Positions 49,890 through 60,600 of a DNA stretch of 64,000 nt are shown one piece after another (the stretch's first letter is position 1; every line of letters starts with the position of its first letter). Source of the DNA: Scatophagus argus (Eukaryota > Chordata > Actinopteri > Scatophagidae); contig NC_058494.1 of the NCBI RefSeq assembly GCF_020382885.2, forward strand, positions 14,526,001-14,590,000. Reading direction: 5' to 3'. The notes beneath the pieces are model-generated. The model was given only the letters and a program-made list of their open reading frames with translations. It made no database searches and was not told the DNA's origin. The position numbers and the translations under genes are program-made.

Positions 49890-50530
49890 CTTCCCGAATA
49901 ATCGACAGCAGCTTCAGTGTTTTGCTTACTTGAACGTTGCATCGAGGTGGTGGGGGCCAGGAGGGTTGGGGAGAAAAACAGGAGGCCTACTTCATATTAC
50001 GACGTACAGTCATGCGCATTAGAGACAGTAGGGCGCACTATTTTGCAAGTACAGTAGCAGCAGAAGCGGGTCGCTGAGTGATCTTCAGAAGGGAAATGAC
50101 TCCGCGTGTTTCTGTGCCTTTTTTTTTCAGTGAGAATAGTCCACTGTCTGTGTCACCTAGTTTTAGATATGCTAGACAAAAAAGACAAGCAAGCGAATCG
50201 GGAAGGACGGATACTATAACGGATAGCAGATGCCCAGTTCATTCGTTTTTCATGAACATCTTTGCTTAGTACTTAGATTTAAAAATTGATATGCAATTAA
50301 ATTGGTATTAATGTAATTATTTTCACAATTATGTGAATTTGTATTATAAACATGACAATTATATTTTCAGGAAAGCAGTGTAGGTTTCAGTGAATGGGCT
50401 GTGAATGTGACATTGGAAGCTCGCCAGGAAGGTGCAGCGCAGGGTAGGGATGACCCTGCCTGATGGCGAGGGGTTTCCCCTTTTTGTCGCCGTCCAATCA
50501 GAAGCTCTGCGGACCGTGACGTTATACCTG
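49890..50530 (-). promoter_or_regulatory. Probable clock first exon and promoter region
   Basis: The minus strand has a consensus donor AAG|GTAAGG at 49890, so a non-coding first exon probably lies just above it. Upstream (higher coordinates) are TCATGCGCATTA (NRF1-like half site, near 50010), a CCAAT box (CCAATCAG, about 50494) and a CRE-like TGACGTTA (about 50518). No canonical CACGTG E-box was noticed nearby. The transcription start is not defined. Confidence 0.35.
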
Positions 50531-52182
50531 TGCTGTTCGAAGACGCCCAGAATTTGTATTATTTGTGTAACATTTTTTAAATTTCATTTTCTCCAAACGA
50601 CCATGTCAGTTTTATTGACGACATGTAAAATTATAAACAAAAGTAAATGTGTTATTGCTTAAGACAAAACTGACAACCCTTCCCCAGGTAAATATAACAT
50701 TCATGAAAAAGGTGAGATTAGAGGAATTAGAGGAGTCGTCTGGTCATGTGCAGGCTGCAGTAATAGTTATTTATAGTTTATTGGGGTTTTTTGTTTTGTT
50801 TTTTAAAAAAAGGTATTATGTTATCAGGAATACATAAAGATTATGCATTAAAAGAAAATAAACTCACAAATCATCTCAATGCGGCAGAGTCAAAGCTCTC
50901 TACCTGGGAGTACATCATTATCAGTGATAACCACACCCACAGAGCAATCCCTACTTATTAAAATCATTCAAAATTGAAAACATGCAGATAACAACTAATA
51001 TACTGTGACTTTTGAAATCCTTAAAACCAAGCGGAAAACACCTTTACTGAAAAAAAATGCATTTAACAGAGCTGGAGATGTCCGTGTTTCCTGTGACAGT
51101 CTTGCTACATTAGTAGAAGGGTTTTGGGAAATGTCATTTTTGTTATGTCAGTGTGTGTGAGAAAGTCAAACCTCAAATTTAAAAAATGAAATGTGAAATG
51201 GAATGAAACCATCACAACCTCTGTTGCTCCAAGACGAGGCTAAATGTTTCTTATTTATGCTTATTTTGAAAAATAATAAGATTGTAAGTAACACAGTTAG
51301 TCCTATCTGATCAAAGCTAAGAACATCAAGTCATGATAAGATAGCATCAAATATAAATTTCCAATAATAACAATGACATCACAGTGCAAACAATTCAACT
51401 ATATGTGATACATGAATTATGTACAATGCATCACAACATCAGTTTAACTTATGGCAAAGAGTTATGCTCAAAGAGCTAAAGATCCAGCTTTTGAAAACAG
51501 TCATGAACTGACAAAACGCTGAAATACATACTTTTTTAATCTGTTCAAATTAACAATAACAAAAAACTCAAAATATTACAACAGTGTTCCAATTTTCACA
51601 CTTGTAATTCAAGCCTTAGGCTTGTGAATTAAACAAAAAATGTTTTCATTCACTCCATTCTAGTTTGCTTAACATACAACCTCATTAATTCTTGCTGCAT
51701 GGACTCATTATTCCTCTACATCATCTTGGAATATCGCGCTTCCTCTCCATGAACTCAGTTTGCCCCCTCGCTTTGTCATCGTTTTCATTTCTACTTCAGA
51801 TTAGCCACAATCTGCTTTTTAAGTATCCTCTCGTCTCATTTTCTACATGTTATTTTCTTATCTTTCCTTCACTTGGCAGCCTTTCCAGTGCAGTGCAGTG
51901 TGTTTTTATTCCTTAATTCATCTGCACAAACAATGTTTTCCATATTCACCTTCTCCGCTCTCTTTTCTTCAGGTCTTCTGTCGTTTCTTGCTCTCTCTTG
52001 CTTTCTTGCTCCTTTGCATTCTCTGCTTTTTTTCCATTCTTAGATTTCCCCACTCTTATTCCTCTGCATCTTTCTTGTCTTCCCTCCTCTCCTGTTTCTT
52101 GATCATTTTTCAATATGTCTTGGTGGTCTTTTCTTCTTTTACATTACACTTTCTTCTTGAATTTCCCTCGAGATCAATAAAG

Positions 52183-52261
<79 letters not shown>

Positions 52262-53951
52262 ACTCTCTTTCTCAACAGTGCCTTCTTCCAATTTTTCTTC
52301 CCCAGCTTTTCCACACTGCTAGTGTTATACAGATCCTCTCCTCATCCTCACTGCTCTGACTTTACTCCTGAACTCTGTACAAGTCTTTTTAATCCTCTTT
52401 AAATCATGCATCCCTGTCTTTACAAACTCCTCCCCTGCTGTCTTCTGACAGTCTTATAATCACTATACATTTATATCCTGTCGGTTTTCAGATTCACCTG
52501 CTTGTTTCCACATACTGCAAAGCCAGGAATAATAGAAGTGCTTGCATAAACCATCACAAGCATATTGCCTTACATATATACACATATACACATTTAGACA
52601 CGTTGATGTATTATTTCCATTGAATAGAAATGCTGCTTACAAATGCCATTAAAAATCCTTTCAATGCACATGGCAGGCATACTAGGGTTAAAGTTTATGA
52701 TTAGTAAGTACAACAAACCTCATGTGTTATTCATGAGATTCAACACTTTTATATTTCCTTTCCTCCCTACTGCCTGCCCATCCGCTCATCTTTCCATCTC
52801 ACAGGCAAAAAGCCTTTCAAGTGAATACCCACAAAAACCATCAACAACAACAACAATAATAAAGCACTTAGCTGTGGAATGACCCATCTTTGTTTTCATA
52901 AATGTGACAAATCCAATGGAGCCGCACTCTCTTCTGCCAACAAATCAAATTAGAGCTTTGCTGAAAAAGTCGTCCAATTCGGCTGGCCCGCCTCTCACAA
53001 CTGGAACTGGAACTGCCTTGAAAGTGTGACATTGTTTACATGCTTATCAGTACATCTAGCAAATTGTCTTGTGGAGCCATGATCATTAAAGAAGTGTAGC
53101 ATCCCCCTTTGTGCTTGTAAAATCCCTGCATTTAAGTACCTGTTCTCAGAGACTGAATTATTACAGGGTAATGGAAACCACGCAGAGTGCTGTGGGACAT
53201 CCTTTTCCCACACAACAACCGTTTAATCACAGACAAACATCGGGCGCTGTGCCACACTGTATACTAACATCTATAGACGAGTAAGTGGAGACAGAAAGAC
53301 CACAGAAAGAAAGAGACTGTCTGAGGGAACCTATAACCACATGCATTACATTCACTGTAAAATGCCGAATATTTTTAGCTTTGATTTGATTTATTTTTTA
53401 TTTTGAATATAAAAAACAAACAAACAAAGAGATAAAAACAGTGTTTCTATGCTTTGGGTGTGACACACTCAACTGATATAAATACTACAAATCCATATTC
53501 GCAGGAAAGCAGAGCATCAGCGTTGTAATGGATCTTAATTGAAGCAATAAAGCAGTGAAATGATGAAGAGAATGGTCTTGAATGGCTCCCTTTCTACTAA
53601 ATCCCTCCTGACACAGTTGGCATGAAGGTAGTACTTTAGTGAAAGATTAACACTGATGATCAAATCACACAGCTGAAGAGTGGTGTGTGTGTGTGTTAGA
53701 GTAAGCGCTCATGTCACACACAATCACATACTTTTACGTGGTCCGACCAGAGGAAACATCACCACCTCCCTCCCTGCCACTGCCAGGTCTCTGCTTTGTC
53801 CAGTGTCACAATCCTCGTTCTTTTATTCCCTCGCCAGGATTTTCTTGTTTCTTGTTGTCTTTCTGCCTGTCTGACTGATTCACATTTTTTCTTTATTAAA
53901 GCTTTTTCCTACCACCCGATTGCAGTTCTTCTCCTCTTCCTCTCTCCAGTG
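50531..53951. other. Intergenic region between clock and exoc1l
   Basis: No exon with recognisable homology. Human PDCL2 and NMU lie in this interval, but neither is seen. The stretch at about 51690-52350 is strongly pyrimidine-rich and ends in a LINE-type tail with a TATC microsatellite. The rest is AT-rich unique-looking sequence. The exoc1l promoter must lie near the right end, but no clear core element was found. Confidence 0.5.
52157..52260 (+). repeat. LINE-type tail extended into a (TATC)n microsatellite
   Basis: It reads TTGAATTTCCCTCGAGATCA then ATAAAG, followed by about 19 TATC units (52183-52259). It is the same tail as at 54590, in the same orientation, but with a much expanded repeat. 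Confidence 0.85.
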
Positions 53952-55412
53952 ATGTCGTCTCTTCTGAGGGAGGAGATGCAGAGAGTTTTATTTCGACCTG
54001 GAAAACAGAGATTGGTGGAGTTTATTGAGATTGAGGAGCCGTCGCAAGGAAGACATTTCCTCTGTGTCTCGGGTAAAAAGCTTTCTTCTTGATTAGGTTG
54101 TGATTTCAGAGAATTTCTGTTCATTTGATAAAATTTAAAGCAATTTTTATGTTCAGTTGTTCAAGATCGTTTCAAATCTTTCTGTATTTTTCCATGTAAA
54201 ATTAAAAGGCTTAAATGAGTTCTTGTTTTACTTTTTACTACATCTGTACATCTGTACTTCCCAGCGACAGTCTGTGCCTGAGTCACATCAGGCATTAAAA
54301 ATCACATTTATTTATTGAAAATTTATTCCACTATGCACCTTACCTTATTTGTTTTTGCACAATTAACCGGCACTTTATAACTCATTTCTGAGCAGCAATC
54401 TGTTTACATATGTTTACACTGTATCTTTTTTAGTCTATTATTTTATACACACAGTCAATCTGGTCGACCTGCTTTCTCTGTAGTATATTTTTAGTCTATT
54501 TTTCCTACTAACAGTTAGGCCTTGTTTGTTTGGTTGTTTGTTTGCTTATTTTTTGACTAACCTACACTGCTGTAATGGACTACTGGATGATTGAATTTCC
54601 CTTGGGATCAATCTATCTATCTATCTACACTCGGGGAAAAAACCCAAACATGTTTGCTAATTTTCTTTTTCTGCAGTTGCGAAAAACAAAGTGGTGCAGT
54701 TAAGTATAGTGCGATGTCAGATATTGCAGTCAAGCATCAAGTCTGGATCCAAGAAGTCCCAAACCAAACGCTCTAGCATACAAGACTGCTACAAGAGGAT
54801 GGAGGTGTGGTCCCTGCAAGACCTGACTCTTATCGACGGACGGGACCCTGATGTGGTAATTACACAAATTTAATTGCTGTTCCCATTGCTTATTATTGCA
54901 TTATTTCTTTCTCTTGCTTTCTATTGAAAGGATGACTGGTACAAAGAATACAATTATTTAAATATAATGCTTTCTAATCACTAAATTAAATTAATTAAAA
55001 TTAAAATCAAACTTTTACTCTTTAAAATTATAAAAGCTTTGAATTCATTTATTTTATCTCAAACCATAATTTCACATTGTAAATTGCATAATCATTTTTC
55101 TGCAATTGCATCTTATTCTATCCGTGTGTTCTCTGTCTCCAGGATGACCCCTGTTTCGTTCTGCACTTTGACAAGGTGCGTACAGTGACGGCTGTGAGCT
55201 GCTCAGCCAAATACTCTATTGTTCGTGCCCTGGTTGCTCTCAGTGACCAGCACTATCAGAGGTCACTGAACCTGCAGAACTTTGACTGGACCTACATCAG
55301 GCCCACCTCTTTCTACTCTAACAGAGGAGACTGTGTTGTTCTGACACAGATATGTTTTTATGCATTCAATTTGGTATGTCTGTCCATGTGTCCCGTGCCC
55401 CTGGATGCATAA
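53952..55412 (+). CDS. exoc1l: exoc1l: exocyst component 1-like, Sec3 PH-like domain protein
   Basis: Three exons (53952-54072, 54677-54855, 55143-55412) total 570 nt and 189 aa with agreeing phases. The protein begins MSSLLREEMQRVLFRPGK. It has the order of elements of the Sec3/EXOC1 N-terminal PH-like domain: a CVSVAKNKVVQLSIVRC strand pair, then RMEVWSLQDLTLIDGRD, then FVLHFDKV and an NFDWTYI segment. In EXOC1 that domain binds PI(4,5)P2 and Rho GTPases and is followed by a coiled coil and helical rods. Here the frame stops after CFYAFNLVCLS, so the vesicle-tethering part is missing. Length (human EXOC1L is about 172 aa) and position next to clock support EXOC1L rather than a broken exoc1. 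Its cellular role is not established. A candidate AATAAA lies at 56535-56540. Confidence 0.85.
54240..54629 (+). mobile_element. LINE 3'-end fragment in exoc1l intron 1
   Basis: AT-rich sequence of the type found at fish LINE 3' ends (ACCGGCACTTTATAAC, later TACACTGCTGTAATGGA) runs into TTGAATTTCCCTTGGGATCA and ATCTATCTATC. It stops about 47 bases before the exon-2 acceptor. The left boundary is uncertain. Confidence 0.45.
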
Positions 55413-55460
55413 CGTAATGACACAATCGTTGTGTGTGTAAATTATGTATGCAGGTGTATG

Positions 55461-56286
55461 TACACTGTATAAACAAAAGTATTGAGACACCTGACCATTA
55501 CACCAAAATGGACTTTAATGACATCACATTCTAAGATAAGATAAGATAAGATGAACTTTATTAATCCCACAGCAAGGAAATTCACTTGTCGTGGCAGCTC
55601 AGAAGAACAGGATAGAGTGCAAAAAGCAAAAGTGTGCAAAACAGTTTCAAAAAAAAAAAAGAGTTATAAATTAACAGTTCAGAGTAAACACTGTACAATA
55701 TACTGCTCTATAGGCTATATACATATCGGCATAGCAGCGGAAGGTGATGATTGTGGGTAAGTATTGCACAGTTCTGTAAGGATAGGGAGAAAATGAGGAC
55801 TAGATTGTTGAGTTGTACAGTCTAACAGCAGTGGGAATGAAGGACCTGCAGTAGCGCTCCTTCCTAGACTGAGGTCTGCCGCTGAACGAGCTGCTCAGAT
55901 ACACAGACAGCTTTGCAGCCATAACAGCTTCCACTCTTCTGGGAAGGCTCTATAGAAGATTTTGGGTTGTTTCTGTGGGAATTTTTGCCCATTCATGCAG
56001 TTGTGAGGTCAGGCACTGATGTGTGCCAGACAAGTTCTTCCACACCAAACTCATCCAACCATGTCTTTATGGAATTTGCTTTGTGCACAGGGGCACAGTC
56101 ATGCTGGAATAGAAAATAGCCTTCACCAAAGTGTTGCCACAAAGTTGGAAGCATTGCATTGTCCAAAATGTCTTGGTGTGCTGAAGCATTAAGATTTCCC
56201 TTCACTGGAAGTAAGAGGCTGAGCCCAACCCCTGACAAAGAGCCCCAGAAAGAGGTCTGTCTGGATACTTTTGTCTGTATAGTGTA
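55461..56286 (-). mobile_element. Non-autonomous Tc1-like element, copy 3, with nested LINE piece
   Basis: It opens TACACTGTATAAACAAAAGT and ends ACTTTTGTCTGTATAGTGTA. The minus strand keeps a transposase remnant (QHDCAPVHKANSIKTWLDEF). Bases 55533 to about 55906 do not belong to the element. Without them the Tc1-type sequence resumes at GCAGCCATAACAGCTTCCAC. The element lies just downstream of exoc1l and perhaps within its 3' UTR. Confidence 0.75.
55533..55906 (-). mobile_element. Truncated LINE 3' fragment nested in Tc1 copy 3
   Basis: It starts with AAGATAAGATAAGATGAACT, then TTATTAATCCCACAGCAAGG, and ends AGGACCTGCAGTAGCGCTCC TTCC-type sequence. This is a reverse-oriented, 5'-truncated LINE end of a kind common in teleosts, and it is distinct in length from the short tails elsewhere in the window. 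Confidence 0.55.
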
Positions 56287-57400
56287 TGTTAGAAAACTGT
56301 GTAGAGTCTGGGGTGTGGAGTGAATGACTTGTGGCTTCCTTTACACTGATATGGCTTTGATGAGGAGTTATTCACCATGAAAACATCTTTTGCATACCCC
56401 TCATGGCAGATGCAGCTTCCAGTCAGCTTGGTATTTGTCAGCTGTACAACCTACTTTTGTGTTCTTTTAATTACGTACCCTCGAGGTATCCTATTCTGTA
56501 TGCTATTCATTATGTGATTTTCAAATAGAGAACAAATAAAAGAACTGCAAATGTCTTGCCTCTCTGCATTTAGTCTTCTTAAAAGTAGAGTCATCATAAT
56601 GTAGTATCACTTCAGTAATTAACTTTTTATTTTTTTATTTCCTTTTTTTTATTTTCCTTCTCCAATTCCTAAGAGCCTGTTTGAGGTATGCCTCAAATGC
56701 CTCTTAGTCAGGGTTTTAACATCCAAGAGGAGTTTAGATTCAATAATATGAATGTAATGATATAGTGTATGTTTTATAGGTTTTATGCATATTAGACTCA
56801 ATATATTATATTTCCTTTAGGCTAAATAGATAAATAAAAGAAATAAAAGGTTTCAGTCTGCTTAGTTGAGAAGTTTTCAAACAAGCTTCTATATTGGAAG
56901 TGAAATTGAAAAAACAAAACAAAACAAATATAAGCAACTAAAAGAAATTATTTTAATATTTGGTCAAATTTAAAGGAGCACAGGGGACTTTACCCTTTCA
57001 ATACTATTCTTCTTAATGGTGAGTATTTTTCAAACTTCATTTTTTAACATGATAGAATCATCGATAAAAATAAGAAAACATTTAAATTAGCTAAGTGTAA
57101 GTCTTACCCATCGCTGTTTTCCTTCATCCTTAAATTTAGCCACCTTTGACAAGGGGAAAACTTTTTTTTATTATTTTACCAGTAGTTCAGTTTTCTACCT
57201 ACAGATGGCGTTAAAATATTGCCACAACACGCTGCAGTAGGTAGCCTTGAAATTTGCCTGACGAAAAAAAATAAACATACATATAAATATAAATGAAACC
57301 ATGTTCTTTTGATTTTATCACTTATTTTAAAGCATTCCCGTATCTTTATCGATATATCCACTGAATGTGTCCACCTATTGTTTTAAGACCTTAAATTTCT
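56287..57400. other. exoc1l to smc2 spacer
   Basis: AT-rich sequence with no exon homology on either strand. It contains the candidate exoc1l poly(A) signal at 56535-56540 and T-rich runs near 56620-56660. Confidence 0.5.
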
Positions 57401-57610
57401 TCGTCTCGTTCCCGGCATGGAGAGGACAGACTAGCGGCTCCATACCTACCGCCAAAATTCAAGTCAGGAGAAGAGAGAAGAACGAGTTTTGCTGTTGTCC
57501 GTTGTAAACATTGAGCCGTAACTCAGTGCTTCACCTTTTAAGTTACCGATTTGTTATTAAGACATCACAAATCTTGCCTCCGGAATCTGCGGAGAGAGGA
57601 CAGCCTAAAG
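57401..57610 (+). promoter_or_regulatory. Probable smc2 promoter and 5' UTR
   Basis: Just before the smc2 ATG there is CTACCGCCAAAATTCAAGT (about 57446-57464). Its CCGCCAAA is one base from the E2F consensus, as would suit a cell-cycle gene. CpG content is higher than in the adjacent AT-rich spacer. No TATA box is evident. Confidence 0.35.
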
Positions 57611-60600
57611 ATGCACATCAAATCCATTATTATTGAAGGATTCAAATCCTACGCACAGAGGACGGAAATCAACGGCTTTGACCCTCTGTTCAACGCCATC
57701 ACAGGACTGAACGGCAGCGGCAAGTCCAATATTTTGGACTCCATATGTTTCCTTTTGGGCATTTCTAATCTCACCCATGTAAGTGTGTTATATGACTATA
57801 AAATCGTTAAGCTGTATGACAAACCTTACCGAGTCGTTTACCTTAAAGTAATCACGGAGTAGAGTTATTATAGTGGTAGCTGACGAGAAGCATCTTAACA
57901 CGAGTCAAAGTTATGCTCAACAAACCTGCTCCCTCTGAAATCTCTTTGTTTCATTTTCATCCGAAAGGTGCGAGCCTCCAACCTCCAGGACTTGGTTTAC
58001 AAAAATGGGCAGGGTGGTATCACCAAGGCCACGGTGTCTATTACGTTTGACAACTCAAACAAAAGCCAGAGTCCTCTGGGCTTTGAAACCCATGATGAGA
58101 TCACTGTCACCAGACAGGTTGGCAAACCATAATTTTTGAAGGTTCTGTAGTTGTTGTATGAGTTTATTCTGTGCAGTGCAAATAATAAAACCGTGATACA
58201 CCTTGATGATCTTTTCTTTATCTAAGGTGGTAATTGGTGGCAGGAACAAGTACCTCATCAATGGAGTGAATGCCAACAACACGAGGGTGCAGGACTTGTT
58301 CTGCTCTGTTGGCCTCAATGTCAACAACCCACATTTTCTCATCATGCAGGTCAGTCACTCTGCAGCAGTGTGTGTGGCTGTAGGTTTTCACCCTCTACAG
58401 TATTTCATATCATGTGATGTTTTCCACATTTTAGGGGAGGATCACCAAAGTTCTGAACATGAAGCCTCCGGAGGTAAAACATGCACCATCAGTACAAACT
58501 TTATTGCCTTTTCAGGTCTTCCAATGACGCCTTTTTTCTTTCAGATCCTTGCTATGATTGAGGAGGCAGCAGGAACCAGAATGTATGAATGTAAGAAGAT
58601 TAGTGCTCAGAAAACCATTGAGAAGAAGGAGGCCAAGCTGAAGGAGATTCAGACCGTATGTTAGACGTCCATGTCTTTTCTAATGCATCTCTGTTTGTTC
58701 TTCTGTGCCACCAATACATTTTTTTAATGTTTCTCTTTGTTTACTCCTTAAGATTTTGGATGAGGAAATTACCCCAACCATGCAAAAACTTCAAGAGGTA
58801 GGTTCACTCCAAAATAAAACCTTTAAAAACTCAGAACTGTGACTGACACATGATAGCAAGAGTGATACATTTCATTATTTCCCTTTTTTCTGAATCCTTC
58901 TCCCTCTGTAGGAACGATCGTCATACTTGGAGTACCAGAAGTTGATGCGTGAAATACAGCATTTGACACGGCTCTACGTGGCCTGGCTGTTTGTTTGTGC
59001 AGAGGAAACCAAGGTGAAATCTGCAGAGAATCTGAAGGTGATGCAGGATAACATCGCCAAGATGCAAGCCACCATGGCCGAGAATGAGAGCAAAGTCCAG
59101 GAGCTCTCAGCCCAGATTCAGGAGCTGCAAAAAAAGAAAGATCAGGTACAGTGGAAGATGTGGGGGAGCTAAGATTAGGAGGCTTTTAAAACTTTATTGG
59201 AGATTTCTTCAGATCAACACTGGCATCTTTCATCTGGAAACAGCTGAGATAAGTATAGGAAATGGATGAATGGATGCATGTTCAGAAAGGAACCTTGAGT
59301 CATACAAGCTTTGTTTTTCATGTTGATCTGCTCATGTGCAGGAAGTGAATGGAGTATTAAGATCCCTGGAGGAGACTCTTGCTGATGTGCAACGTGTGGA
59401 TGCTAAAGCTCAGAGTGCACTTGACTTGAAAAAACAGAATCTCAAAGATGAAACTAAGAAAAGAAAGGAGCTTGTCAAGAGTATGGAGGAGGTAATGGGA
59501 CAGTGCATTTTGCTAATATGTGCCTCTATGACTTCTGTAATCTCATCAAAACTATTTTCCTTCATCCTTAGGACAAAAAAATGCTTGTTGTAAAAGAAAA
59601 GGAAGTTTCAAAGTTGATGGGGCAACTTCAGGCTGTACAGGAGGAAGGACAGAAGGACAGCGCAGCCCTCGAGGCAGCTGAACAGCATTTTAAGGCTGTG
59701 TCGGCAGGCCTTTCTACCAATGAGGATGGAGAGGAAGCCACACTGGCTGGGCAGATGATGGCCTGCAAGAATGACATGAGCAAGGCAGATACTGAGGCCA
59801 AACAGGTGAGGAAAGGCCTTGGTCCAGGATGTGATTCAGGTTGCCAGTATATATTAAATTGCAAGTTTTCTCTACAGACGTGGTGCTCAGTATCATGAAT
59901 GGTAGGACTGCTGTTTCTGGAATTGTTCCTTACTGAGAAAATACTTGATTTCCATTCTGTTAATTTCAACGATTGATCCATTGATCCTGTTTCTTGTCTC
60001 TCACTTCCTGTCTGTCCAGGCCCAGATGACCCTGAAACATGCCCAGGCTGAGCTTAAGAACAAACAGGCAGAAGTGAAAAAGATGGATGGTGGTTACAAA
60101 AAAGACCAGGACGCCTTGCAGGCTGTCAGAGGCAGCAGAGAGAAACTACAGGCTGAGCTAGCTAAACTCAACTATGAAGGTACTGTGTGTGTGTGTGTGT
60201 GTGTGTATGTGGACATTACCTTGTACTCATTGCAGCTCCTATTTGTATGTTATAATTCTGCGATATTTGGACTCTGTATGCAGATGGAAAGGAGGAGAGT
60301 CTGTTGGAGAAAAGAAGGCAGCTGTCCAGAGAGGTCACTAAACTCAAAGAGACCTATGAGCATCTCGTGTCTCGCTTCCCCAACTTGCGCTTCGACTACA
60401 AGTAGGGATTTGCCAAATCAATCTGTTCATCTATTTAACTGTGCTGCATATTTTGAAGCTAGATGTTCCTACTAATAACTAATGTTAGGGCAAGATATAT
60501 GAGGTTTATTTACTTCATATTGCTCCCAAAATTGTTATACCTGTGCCTCTCCTTTGCCAGGTTAATCCATCCACAAACACTCACACAGGCAAACATTCAT

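Noticed and set aside
52183..52259. Regular tandem repeat that might suggest a CRISPR-like array
   Set aside because: It is a pure four-base microsatellite with no spacers, in an intron-rich vertebrate genome.
51847..52359. Long plus-strand frame with IYLSIYLS repeats
   Set aside because: It is translation of a pyrimidine-rich stretch plus the TATC microsatellite and LINE tail. There is no start context, splice structure or homology.
53952..55412. exoc1l as a truncated exoc1 pseudogene
   Set aside because: The frame is intact over three exons with proper splice sites and a complete C-terminus of the size expected for EXOC1L.
55993..56238. Transposase-like open frame
   Set aside because: It is only a piece of a Tc1-type catalytic domain in an element of about 450 bp once the nested LINE is removed. 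It is not a functional gene.
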